NCBI GenBank assembly: GCA_942492115.1
Contig: CALODL010000035.1
Location: 75,534 to 139,533 of the forward strand
Length of the DNA: 64,000 bases
Direction of reading: 5' to 3'
Source of the DNA: CALODL01 sp942492115
GTDB lineage: Bacteria > Planctomycetota > Phycisphaerae > UBA1845 > CAIVHJ01
Within the stretch, counting starts at the first letter, position 1. The number at the start of each line of letters is the position of its first letter. The notes under the pieces were generated by a model. It did not search any database. It was not told where the DNA came from and saw only the letters and a list, made by a program, of their open reading frames with translations. Shown piece by piece: positions 26,289 to 34,851 of this stretch. The position numbers and the translations under genes are program-made.

Positions 26289-27686
26289 ATGAGGGCGCTG
26301 CTACTGATCGTCGTTCTGGTCTGGGCACCCGGGATCGCGTGGGCACAGTCGTTTCGCGACATGTCGTGGCACTTCACGCTGGACTCTCCTGTTCAGGAGG
26401 ACGTCCAGGGCACGGCACCGGCGGCGGCAGATGATGCGGCGCCTGCGACAGGGGAGATGGTGTCCATCTTGACCCTGCAGGGGTATGAGGGTGGCCTCGA
26501 CTCGACGCGGTACCTGCTTGGTGATTGGGGAGGCCTGCGCAGCGATCTGGCCCGCCGGGGTATCGTGTTCGAATTCGATCTCGTGCAGACCGTGCAGGGC
26601 AATGCCCACGGCGGACACAGCACGTCCCGGGCGATCGCGTACTCGGGTTCGGTCGATTACACGGTGATGCTGGACACGGCGCGGCTTGGGCTATGGCCGG
26701 CGGGTTTACTGCTCATCAAGGGTGAAACACAGTTCGGTCGTACGATCAACGGTCAAGCGGGCTCGATCATGGCGGTCAATGCCGACGGGCTGTTCCCGGT
26801 GCCGGAGGATCCCGGGGCGACGACACTGACCGATGTGGTCTACACCCAGTTCCTGTCCGAGACCTTCGGGTTCGCGCTGGGTAAGATCGACTTCCGTGCC
26901 GGCGACCAGAATGTCTTCGCGCACAGCGAAAACACACAATTCATGAATCTGGCCCTGGTGGCCAATCCGGCGTTGTTGAACATGGTACCGTATTCAGCTT
27001 TGACGGCCGGCCTGTTCTATCGACCGGCCGACTGGCTGACGGTCAGTTTCACGATGCTCGATGGGTTCGGCCGTGCGGACACCGCAGGATTCGATACGGC
27101 GTTCCACTCGCCGCAGGGAACGACGTTCGTGACGGAGTGGGACTTCACGCTGATGCCGTTCGGGCTGCCGGGGCACCAGCGCTTCGGGTTGGCCTACAGC
27201 AACAAGACTTTTCTCCTGCTGACACAGAACGAGCGCATCAATCTGCCCATACTCGGGTTGTTGCGTGCTGTGCTCAATCCCAATACTTCCGATGGTGAAT
27301 GGGCCTTTTATTACAACTTCGATCAATATATTTACGTTGAGGAAGACGACCCGACACAGGGCGTCGGTGTCTTCGGGCGCCTGGGCTTCAGTGATGGCGA
27401 GGTCAACCCCGTCACGGCGTTCTACAGCGTAGGTATTGGAGGTAAAGGGATCGTCCCGACGCGCGACCATGATACGTTCGGCGTCGGTTACTACTATGTG
27501 GATGTCAGCGATGATATCCCGGATCTTCTCAACATCGGTTCTGAGCAGGGTGTCGAGATATTCTACAACATTGAAGTGACCCCGTGGCTGCACATCACTC
27601 CGGATCTGCAGATCATCATGAACCCCGGTGGGGGCGACGAGGACGTTGCCGTGGTCTATGGTATTCGGGCGCACATGAGCCTGTGA
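26289..27686 (+). CDS. OprB-family carbohydrate-selective porin
   Basis: Outer-membrane beta-barrel porin of 465 residues. It has a signal peptide (MRALLLIVVLVWAPGIAWAQ) and the OprB N-terminal block YLLGDWGGLRSDLARRGIVFEF. Alternating amphipathic strands follow, including EWDFTLMPFGLPGHQRFGLAYSNK and GVGYYYVDVSDDIPDLL. The barrel ends in YGIRAHMSL, unusual in not finishing with a terminal Phe or Tyr. GAGGAG lies 7 bases before the ATG at 26289. OprB porins admit sugars. With a formylglycine-generating enzyme downstream, uptake of sulfated or other sugars is a reasonable inference, but no sulfatase is in the window. Confidence 0.83.
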   Translation: MRALLLIVVLVWAPGIAWAQSFRDMSWHFTLDSPVQEDVQGTAPAAADDAAPATGEMVSILTLQGYEGGLDSTRYLLGDWGGLRSDLARRGIVFEFDLVQTVQGNAHGGHSTSRAIAYSGSVDYTVMLDTARLGLWPAGLLLIKGETQFGRTINGQAGSIMAVNADGLFPVPEDPGATTLTDVVYTQFLSETFGFALGKIDFRAGDQNVFAHSENTQFMNLALVANPALLNMVPYSALTAGLFYRPADWLTVSFTMLDGFGRADTAGFDTAFHSPQGTTFVTEWDFTLMPFGLPGHQRFGLAYSNKTFLLLTQNERINLPILGLLRAVLNPNTSDGEWAFYYNFDQYIYVEEDDPTQGVGVFGRLGFSDGEVNPVTAFYSVGIGGKGIVPTRDHDTFGVGYYYVDVSDDIPDLLNIGSEQGVEIFYNIEVTPWLHITPDLQIIMNPGGGDEDVAVVYGIRAHMSL

Positions 27687-27697
27687 GGGATATTGGT

Positions 27698-28408
27698 ATG
27701 ATCGTACCTCGATCTCAATTGCTTGTGGTTATGGGTGTCCTGTTCTCGTGCGCCGGTTGCCAGGTACAGATGCCGCGGTCGGGATTCTTGAAAGACTACT
27801 CGCATCTCGAGCCCGTGTCGCAGGACCATCGCGGCTGGGACTACATCGATCCGAGTGGTGAGGACCGCGGCCGCTTTGACATCCACATTTGGCTCTACCG
27901 TAACGAAGATGTCGATTTGAGCACCTACGACCACATCATGGTCGATGATGGTGAGGTGCTCATGGATCGTGTTGACAAGAGAGTACGACCCGAGGAGGTG
28001 ACCGCTTTCATGGCATTCTTCAAGGACTCTCTGATCGAGACGCTGGGTGACCGTTACCCAGTCGTCGAGGAGCCCGCACCCGGGGTGCTGCGCTTCCGCA
28101 GTGCGCTCACGCGCCTGGAACCTGCGTACTATTATCAAACGCCTGATCGCGACAATCATCCGCTCAAGCGCTGGGCCAACTCCCTTCCTGGCGGAGCGAC
28201 CGTAGAGCTCGAGATGCTCGACGCGGTAACCGGTGAACAATTGTGTGCAATCATCATGCAGGGCAATGGCAGCGCGTTCAACAGTATGCGCGAAGACGAC
28301 GCGTGGGAAGATCCACGGCGCGGGGTCCGAAGGCTGATCGAGTTTGTTCGGATTCGGCTCGACGAGCTCCATGACGAGAAGCAAGATTCTGCAAATGCGG
28401 GATCGTGA
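27698..28408 (+). CDS. DUF3313-like lipoprotein
   Basis: A 236-residue lipoprotein with lipobox SCAGCQ. It has the DUF3313 type of arrangement: GFLKDYSHLEPV near the mature N-terminus, an alpha/beta core ending in the strand GVLRFRSALT, GGATVELEMLDAVTGEQLCAIIM, and a C-terminal helix. The ATG at 27698 has GAGGGA upstream and lies 11 bases after the porin stop. DUF3313 lipoproteins are uncharacterised envelope proteins; co-occurrence with the porin and FGE genes is the main clue to a shared envelope function. Confidence 0.75.
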   Translation: MIVPRSQLLVVMGVLFSCAGCQVQMPRSGFLKDYSHLEPVSQDHRGWDYIDPSGEDRGRFDIHIWLYRNEDVDLSTYDHIMVDDGEVLMDRVDKRVRPEEVTAFMAFFKDSLIETLGDRYPVVEEPAPGVLRFRSALTRLEPAYYYQTPDRDNHPLKRWANSLPGGATVELEMLDAVTGEQLCAIIMQGNGSAFNSMREDDAWEDPRRGVRRLIEFVRIRLDELHDEKQDSANAGS

Positions 28409-28418
28409 GGAGACATTG

Positions 28419-29459
28419 ATGGCGTACGCGCGAACACTGCTCGTAGTGGTTATGGCCTGGGGTACCCAGGCATTCGGCCAGCCGGCTGGCGCGCCACCTC
28501 CGGGAATGGTGTGGATCCCGGGCGGTGAGTTCACGATGGGCACCGACGCGCTCGATGCGTGGCGTCCTGAGCATCCGGCGCACCGCGCTCGCGTCGACGG
28601 GTTCTGGATCGACGTCACCGAAGTGACCAACGCCCAGTTTCGCGCGTTCGTCGGGGCCACCCGCTACGTCACGACTGCCGAGAAGGTTCCTACGCTCGAA
28701 GAGATCATGGCGCAGTTGCCGCCCGGCACACCGCCGCCGCCGAAGGACGTTCTGGTCGCCGGCTCGCTCGTGTTTACGCCTCCCGCGCACGCCGTACCAC
28801 TCGATAATGTGGCGGCGTGGTGGAGTTGGACGCCTGGTGCAAGCTGGCGGACGCCGACGGGCCCGGGCAGCTCCATTGCGGGTCAGGATGACCACCCGGT
28901 CGTCCACGTTTCGTGGTTCGACGCCGCTGCCTATGCCAAGTGGGCCGGCAAGCGTCTGCCGACCGAAGCTGAGTGGGAATTCGCTGCCCGCGGTGGCCTC
29001 GATGGCAAGACGTACGTGTGGGGTGATGCGCCGCCATCGGACACCGTGCCACAGGCCAACATCTGGCAGGGCGTATTTCCCCATAAGAATACGAATCGTG
29101 ACGGCTTCCTTCGTACGGCTCCCGTCAAGACCTATCCGCCCAACGGCTACGGCCTGTATGACATGGCTGGCAATGTGTGGGAGTGGTGTTCGGACTGGTA
29201 TCGCCCGGACACCTACGCGGTGCAATTGGGGCAAACCCGTGGTGGTGTCGTCGCCGATCCGACCGGTCCGTCACGGAGCTTCGATCCCGCGGAGCCCTTC
29301 ACGCCCAAGCGGGTGACGCGCGGTGGCTCATTCCTGTGCCACAGTTCATATTGTTCGGCCTATCGCCCGAGCGGCCGCCGGGGGACTGCTGTGGATACGG
29401 GTATGTCACACATTGGCTTCCGTTGCGTGACCTCCAGTCCGGTCCCAGGTCCGCGCTGA
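28419..29459 (+). CDS. Formylglycine-generating enzyme family protein (FGE-sulfatase domain), exported
   Basis: FGE converts a Cys (or Ser context) in type I sulfatases to formylglycine. Here the domain begins at GMVWIPGGEFTMGTD and contains VTNAQFRAFV, HPVVHVSWFDAAAYAKWAGKRLPTEAEWEFAARGG and YDMAGNVWEWCSDWY. The active-site pair Cys307 and Cys312 (SFLCHSSYCSAYR) is present, as in bona fide copper-dependent FGEs and absent from many look-alikes. Its signal peptide (MAYARTLLVVVMAWGTQAFG) would place it in the periplasm. GAGGAG lies 6 bases before the ATG, 10 bases after the DUF3313 stop. The missing partner sulfatase is expected elsewhere in the genome. Confidence 0.87.
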   Translation: MAYARTLLVVVMAWGTQAFGQPAGAPPPGMVWIPGGEFTMGTDALDAWRPEHPAHRARVDGFWIDVTEVTNAQFRAFVGATRYVTTAEKVPTLEEIMAQLPPGTPPPPKDVLVAGSLVFTPPAHAVPLDNVAAWWSWTPGASWRTPTGPGSSIAGQDDHPVVHVSWFDAAAYAKWAGKRLPTEAEWEFAARGGLDGKTYVWGDAPPSDTVPQANIWQGVFPHKNTNRDGFLRTAPVKTYPPNGYGLYDMAGNVWEWCSDWYRPDTYAVQLGQTRGGVVADPTGPSRSFDPAEPFTPKRVTRGGSFLCHSSYCSAYRPSGRRGTAVDTGMSHIGFRCVTSSPVPGPR

Positions 29460-29716
29460 CGTCCGCCGGTCACGCCACCTGGACTGCGTCGAACTGCATT
29501 CCCGCCGCCTGGCGGCCGATTGTCCGGTGCACACTCCGTTTTACACCCACGCCGCGCTTGTCCAGTCTTGTCGCGCATGTTGGAATCTTCTAAACTCGAA
29601 TTCCGCGGGGCAAAGCAATAAATACATGAAAGTTGTGCCGGGGATGTGAGCCGGTCGGCGCCTGCCTTTCGCCACCCGATGAATCCCCACTCTCAATTTC
29701 CGGAGGAGATGTCCAT

Positions 29717-32700
29717 ATGCTTTCGACGGTGTCCACCCGAGCGCTTCTCGTCTACACATCGACCCTGTTGCTTGCGGCTGCGCCCGCGCTGGCCGGCAAG
29801 ATCCGGTGGGTCGGCGGCGATGCTGAGTTGCCGCGACGAGATGCGGCGCAAACCCGTGCCGAAGTCGCTCGGTTGGCGGCGCGTGCAGATGAACGCCACA
29901 TCATCATGCAATTCGATGGGCCGGTCAGTGACGCCGAACGTGCCCAGCTGCAGGACGCTGGCATCACGTTGCTGAGTTACCTCGGTGACCACGCCTTCTT
30001 TGCCGCGACGGCCGCCGCCAACGTCGATTCGCAAGCGGTCGCCAACTTGGCCGCTACACCGCGCGTGGCCCGGATTCGGCAAACCTGGAAACTGCATCCC
30101 GATTTGAACAACAACATCGTTCACGACTTCGCCGTGGTCAATCGCCACAAGGACAAGCAGGGAGATGGTGAAGGTGACGAGGAGACCATTGCCGCGGCAT
30201 ACGTTCTGTTTCATCAGGATGTCCGTCTGGTTCCCGACGCGGTCAACATTGCCCTCAAGCACCGCGCTTTCGTGCGCTCGGAGCTGCACTCGATCAACGG
30301 ACTGGTCATCGAGTTGCCCGTGTCAGAGATCCGTCGTTTAGCAGACGAAGACGCTGTCATGTGGATCGAGCCGCCCCTGCCCAGGCTCAGCGGAGTGAAC
30401 AACAGCAATCGCGAAATCACCGGAGCCGACGTCGTGCAGGAGGCGCCGTACAATCTCGACGGCTCGGGTATCAATGTGCTGGTCTACGATGGTGGCTACG
30501 CCCTCGAGTCGCACGGTGACTTTGGTGGCCGCCTGACCGTGCGTGATTCATCCGGTCTGTCGGACCACGCCACCCACGTATCCGGAACGGTTGGAGGCGA
30601 TGGTTCCGGCAGCGGCGGCCTGTATCGTGGCATGGCACCGGGAGTCATTATCGAGTCCTATGGTTTCGAGCAGGTCGGCGGTCTGCAGCAGGGCTTCCTC
30701 TATACGGACCCCGGCGACATCGAGGCTGATTACAGTGAGGCGCTCAACGTCTTCAATGTCGATGTGTCAAACAATTCGATCGGAAGCAACACGGCACCCA
30801 ACGGCTTCCCGTGTGAATGGGAAGGCAACTACGGTGCAACCGGCGCGCTGATCGACGCCATCGCCGGCGGGAGTCTCGGTCGCCCGTTCCGTATCGTGTG
30901 GGCCAACGGCAACGAACGCCAGACCAGTGTATGCTTTGGTGTCGAGGGTTACCCTGGCCAGTATCACTCGACGGCACCCCCGGCGTGTGCCAAGAACCAC
31001 ATCACCGTCGGCGCGCTCAACTCCAACGACGATTCGGTCACGAGTTTCACCAGCTGGGGGCCGACGGACGACGGGCGTATCAAGCCCGACATTTCGGCGC
31101 CTGGCTGCCAATCTGATGACGATAACGATGTGACATCGTGCTCGAGTTCGGGGGGATACACCGGTAAGTGCGGAACTTCAATGGCCGCTCCGACAGTGAC
31201 GGGGCTCAGTGCCCTCATCCTGCAGGACTACCGGGCGAACTATCCGACTGAAGACGATCCGCGTGGGTCCACGTTGAAAGCCGTCCTGGCTCATACTGCG
31301 GTGGATCTCGAGAACACGGGTCCTGACTACATGGTGGGCTACGGTTCGGTTCGCGTTGAAGCGGCGATCAATCATTTTCGTGACGGTAACTTCCTCGAGG
31401 ATACGGTCGGCCATGGCGCGACCTATTCATTCCTCGTGCTGGTGGGTCCGGGCGACACCGAGGTGAAAGTCACGCTGGCCTGGGACGATGTACCGGGTAC
31501 GCCCAACGTCAGCCCTGTGCTGGTCAATGATCTGGACCTGCAGGTGTTCGACGCATCGAATACTCAGTATTTTCCATGGACGCTCGAGCCGTTCAATCCC
31601 AGTGCGCCGGCCGTGCGCAACGCTCCGGATCACGTCAACAACATCGAACAGGTCGTCATCGATGCCCCGGCTCCCGGCGTCTATCGCGTCGATGTCCACG
31701 GCTTCAATGTTCCCCAGGGGCCGCAGTCGTTTTCGGTCGCGGCGTCGCCGGTCCTGGTGGCCTGTTCCCCAAGCGGTATCGTGGCTCTCGACCGCAACAA
31801 GTATGCGTGCTCGGGGACTGCGACGGTACGCGTGGTCGATTGTGACTTGAATACCGATGACGGAGCAATCGAAACACTGTCCGTGACCATCGTGTCCGAT
31901 TCGGAGCCGGCGGGCGAGTCCATCCTGCTGACCGAGACGGCTGCCGAGACCGCGGCGTTCGAGGCCACGATCGCACTCGAGACGGTTGATTCCGCTGGCA
32001 CACTGCTCGTTGCCGATGGTGATACGGTCAGTGTGAGCTACACGGATGCGGACGATGGCCAGGGTAACTTCAATGTCGTGGTGACGTCGATGGCGGTGGT
32101 CGATTGCTCGCCGCCGGTCATCTCGAACGTCCAGGCAGTCGATATCGAACCGCGCGACGCCCGCGTTATCTTTGATACCGACGAAGATGCCAATGCCTCG
32201 GTCAGCTTCGGCTTGTCTTGTGGATCCTTGACCGAGTCGGCATCCGCTGGAGGTTTCGGAACATCACATTCAGTCAGCCTGCTCGGTCTCGAAGACGACA
32301 CGTCGTATTTCTATACGGTGTCCGCGACCGACGGTGCGGGCAACTCGGAAACGGATGACAATGGTGGGGCGTGCTACACATTTGCGACCCCTCAGGTACC
32401 GGATTTCTTCACCGAAGCGTTCGGCGGTGACAATGATCTGGACAACACATCCATCCTGTTCGTGCCCAACGGAACGATCGACCAATACGCTGCCTGTGCC
32501 GAGCCCACGGTGGCCCTTCCGACTGATCCTGCGGGCGGTGAGGTGTTGGCGCTCGGCGACGATGAATCCGAGCTGATCACTCTGGGCGGAGGCGAGTCAG
32601 TTGCACTCTATGGCGTGAGCTACAGCAGCTTCTATGTCGGCAGCAATGGCTATATCACATTCAATAGTGGTGCCGGTGACTGGACCGAGACACTGGATGA

Positions 32701-33580
32701 ACATTTCGATCAGCCGCGGATATCGGCCCTGTACGATGATATTTCGCCGAACCAGTCCGGCACGGTCAGTTGGAAACAGCTGGCCGATCGCGTTGCGGTG
32801 ACTTGGGAAAACGTGACCGAATACAACGCCGGAAACCAGAACACGTTTCAGATCGAGATGTACTTTGGCGGCGACATTCGTATCAGTTACGCTTCGATTG
32901 CCGCCGACGATGGCATTGTCGGTCTGTCCGAGGGTGAAGGCTTGTCCGCCGATTTCCTGGAGAGCGACCTGAGCGGCTCTGGATCCTGCGGGCCCAGGCC
33001 GCCAGCGGCCAGCAACAGCACCGTGGCCACCGGCGAAGACATTCCAGTCGATATCGAGCTCGTGGCCATCGACGATGGCTTACCTGATCCGCCCGCGGCG
33101 CTGACCTACACCGTGACGGCCCTGCCGCTTCAGCAACTGCGTGATGCCGGCAACGACCAGGTGATTGACAGCGTCCCCTATGTCATGAGCGGTTCTGGGA
33201 CAACGGTGACCTATGAACCATCCGGTGGCTTTTCCGGCGTTGATGGCTTCCAGTACATCGCCAGTGATGGTGGCATTCCGCCAGAGGGTGGTGATTCGAA
33301 CACCGCCACGGTGAGCATCGATATCGAGCCCGTGATCGAGTTGCCGTTCTTCGATGATTTTCCCTCGACCACATTCGACGTCAACAAGTGGGCCATGGTG
33401 AGTGACGCGACGATCGACACCGTCGGTATCGCTGAACCCAGCCGCGCCCAATTCGGCGCGGTTCAACGGCGATCCGAATGGTGGGGACGAAATCCGAACC
33501 GTCATGATCAATCTCGACGGCCTTCCTGGCGTCATTCTGAGCTATCACTGGCAACGGGCCGGAGGTGGCGAGGGTCCTGA
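29717..33580 (+). CDS. Large secreted subtilisin-like (S8) protease, main frame; frameshifted near 33441
   Basis: Extracellular serine protease with signal peptide (about 1-26) and GGAGGAG before the ATG at 29717. The S8 core has Asp258 (VLVYDGG), His287 (SDHATHVSGT), the oxyanion Asn in RIVWANGNE and Ser488 (GTSMAAPTVTG). A P/jelly-roll domain follows (VTLAWDDVPGTP...VNDLDLQVFD). After it come fibronectin-like and nidogen-like beta domains (SNGYITFNS, FDQPRISALYDDISP, VSWKQLADRVAVTW) and a cadherin/Big-like repeat (YEPSGGFSGVDGFQYIASDGG). True homology breaks at AEPS near residue 1242; the remaining residues to 33580 are out-of-frame. The protein clearly continues at SARFNGDPNGGDEIRT in the next frame. 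A one-base change near 33441 would restore a product of about 1,670 residues. Confidence 0.85.
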   Translation: MLSTVSTRALLVYTSTLLLAAAPALAGKIRWVGGDAELPRRDAAQTRAEVARLAARADERHIIMQFDGPVSDAERAQLQDAGITLLSYLGDHAFFAATAAANVDSQAVANLAATPRVARIRQTWKLHPDLNNNIVHDFAVVNRHKDKQGDGEGDEETIAAAYVLFHQDVRLVPDAVNIALKHRAFVRSELHSINGLVIELPVSEIRRLADEDAVMWIEPPLPRLSGVNNSNREITGADVVQEAPYNLDGSGINVLVYDGGYALESHGDFGGRLTVRDSSGLSDHATHVSGTVGGDGSGSGGLYRGMAPGVIIESYGFEQVGGLQQGFLYTDPGDIEADYSEALNVFNVDVSNNSIGSNTAPNGFPCEWEGNYGATGALIDAIAGGSLGRPFRIVWANGNERQTSVCFGVEGYPGQYHSTAPPACAKNHITVGALNSNDDSVTSFTSWGPTDDGRIKPDISAPGCQSDDDNDVTSCSSSGGYTGKCGTSMAAPTVTGLSALILQDYRANYPTEDDPRGSTLKAVLAHTAVDLENTGPDYMVGYGSVRVEAAINHFRDGNFLEDTVGHGATYSFLVLVGPGDTEVKVTLAWDDVPGTPNVSPVLVNDLDLQVFDASNTQYFPWTLEPFNPSAPAVRNAPDHVNNIEQVVIDAPAPGVYRVDVHGFNVPQGPQSFSVAASPVLVACSPSGIVALDRNKYACSGTATVRVVDCDLNTDDGAIETLSVTIVSDSEPAGESILLTETAAETAAFEATIALETVDSAGTLLVADGDTVSVSYTDADDGQGNFNVVVTSMAVVDCSPPVISNVQAVDIEPRDARVIFDTDEDANASVSFGLSCGSLTESASAGGFGTSHSVSLLGLEDDTSYFYTVSATDGAGNSETDDNGGACYTFATPQVPDFFTEAFGGDNDLDNTSILFVPNGTIDQYAACAEPTVALPTDPAGGEVLALGDDESELITLGGGESVALYGVSYSSFYVGSNGYITFNSGAGDWTETLDEHFDQPRISALYDDISPNQSGTVSWKQLADRVAVTWENVTEYNAGNQNTFQIEMYFGGDIRISYASIAADDGIVGLSEGEGLSADFLESDLSGSGSCGPRPPAASNSTVATGEDIPVDIELVAIDDGLPDPPAALTYTVTALPLQQLRDAGNDQVIDSVPYVMSGSGTTVTYEPSGGFSGVDGFQYIASDGGIPPEGGDSNTATVSIDIEPVIELPFFDDFPSTTFDVNKWAMVSDATIDTVGIAEPSRAQFGAVQRRSEWWGRNPNRHDQSRRPSWRHSELSLATGRRWRGS

Positions 33581-34733
33581 TGATGGTGAAGACCTGATCG
33601 TCGAGTATCTTGACGATGGCGGCGTGTGGCAGATCGTTCATCAGCACCCCGGCCCGGGTCCTGAGATGAACACATTCCAGTACGAAGAAGAGATTCTGCC
33701 TGAGGATGCATTGCACGCGGCCTTCCGGCTGCGCATCCGCAACAGCGGTTCGTCTGGAAACTTCGATGACTGGTTCATCGATGATGTCAGCCTGTTTGCC
33801 AAGGCCGAACCGTGTACCGGCTTGGCCGATTGTGCGGATGTCGACGATGACGGTATTCGTGACGATGGTTGTGTGTGGTGGATCTGTGACCATGACGCGT
33901 GCGTCTCTACGGCTGTCGTCTTCGCGGACATGGGCGGTCAGTTCGGTCTGTGTGCTCCCGACGGCACGCCCGACGCCAATGATCGTTTTCATGCACTGAA
34001 TTGTTTCTCGGACATCGGTGACAACGGCAGCTACAACTGCGAACCGGATCCGCCGAACGCTCTGAACGTCGATACGGGTGGTCAGTTCGGTTCGTGTGAT
34101 CCTGATGGCGTGTGCGATGCCAATGACGCGTTTGCAGCACTCAACGCGTTTGGCGGCGTGTCGCCATGTACGTGTCCGATCAATCCGGAGCCGACCGTGA
34201 GCATGCCCGAAACGCGGGTCGTCGGCGCTGCGGCCATCAGCCTGGTCGCCGATCGGACACAGGTGCGTCCCGGCCAGCGCATCGTCATCGATGTTCTGCT
34301 TGATCGGCCCGTCAATGATCTGCGTGGCTACCAGCTGCACGTTGCCGCCTCCGGTGGCCTGCGCGGCCGATTGAAGTTGATCGACATCGGGATTGCCCCG
34401 CCGGTATCGGGCGCAGCTCACGTGTTCGACGGATTGGGCTACTGGGATGCGTTCAACGTGCGGACCGGGCAGATGCTCGCCGGTCTCGATACGCCGGGCG
34501 TAGCGGCTCCGCGCGGTTATCTGGCGACGTTCACATTCCAGGCGTCTGCTGAGGCTCAAGGACGCTTCAGCATTGAAGTGCTGCACGACGATGGCGATAC
34601 GCAGCAGCGGACATTCCTGTTCCCGACGCACCCGACCGGGCGCATCGTGATTTCTTCGCGACCTGCGGTCGTCGAAGTGATTGGCCAGTCCGCCACCAGA
34701 ACAGAACGCGTCAGTCGGCGATCGGCGAAGTAG
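33402..34733 (+). CDS. C-terminal continuation of the S8 protease with the shared dockerin-like/cohesin-like module
   Basis: The real homologous part starts at about 33445 (SARFNGDPNGGDEIRT) and runs 430 residues. First comes a jelly-roll domain (LSYHWQRAGGGEGPDDGEDL, FDDWFIDDVSL). The module follows: CADVDDDGIRDDGCVWWIC, GGQFGLCAPDGTPDAND with FHALNCF, GGQFGSCDPDGVCDAND with AFAALNAF, then the cohesin-like domain (VRPGQRIVIDVLL, DLRGYQLHVA, AFNVRTGQMLAGLDTPGV, EVLHDDGDTQQRTFLF). There is no signal peptide and no ribosome site, so independent expression is unlikely. The GTG at 33402 is only the first possible start in this frame. It ends before a strong intrinsic terminator. Confidence 0.8.
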   Translation: MTRRSTPSVSLNPAAPNSARFNGDPNGGDEIRTVMINLDGLPGVILSYHWQRAGGGEGPDDGEDLIVEYLDDGGVWQIVHQHPGPGPEMNTFQYEEEILPEDALHAAFRLRIRNSGSSGNFDDWFIDDVSLFAKAEPCTGLADCADVDDDGIRDDGCVWWICDHDACVSTAVVFADMGGQFGLCAPDGTPDANDRFHALNCFSDIGDNGSYNCEPDPPNALNVDTGGQFGSCDPDGVCDANDAFAALNAFGGVSPCTCPINPEPTVSMPETRVVGAAAISLVADRTQVRPGQRIVIDVLLDRPVNDLRGYQLHVAASGGLRGRLKLIDIGIAPPVSGAAHVFDGLGYWDAFNVRTGQMLAGLDTPGVAAPRGYLATFTFQASAEAQGRFSIEVLHDDGDTQQRTFLFPTHPTGRIVISSRPAVVEVIGQSATRTERVSRRSAK

Positions 34734-34768
34734 AAATCAGATCGCGCGATCTGCGCATCCGAAACGAC

Positions 34769-34815
34769 AACACCCCGCGCGGGCAGCTGGTGCCCGAGCG
34801 GGGTGTTTGTTTGGT
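34769..34815 (+). terminator. Intrinsic terminator after the S8 protease
   Basis: Long hairpin: outer stem 34769-34778 with 34798-34807 (10 bp, perfect), inner stem 34780-34784 with 34792-34796, followed by TTTGTTTGG. It lies 36 bases after the stop. Confidence 0.8.
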
Positions 34816-34851
34816 AATGAGCTATGATGCGAAGCAAGGCCCACCGCACAT

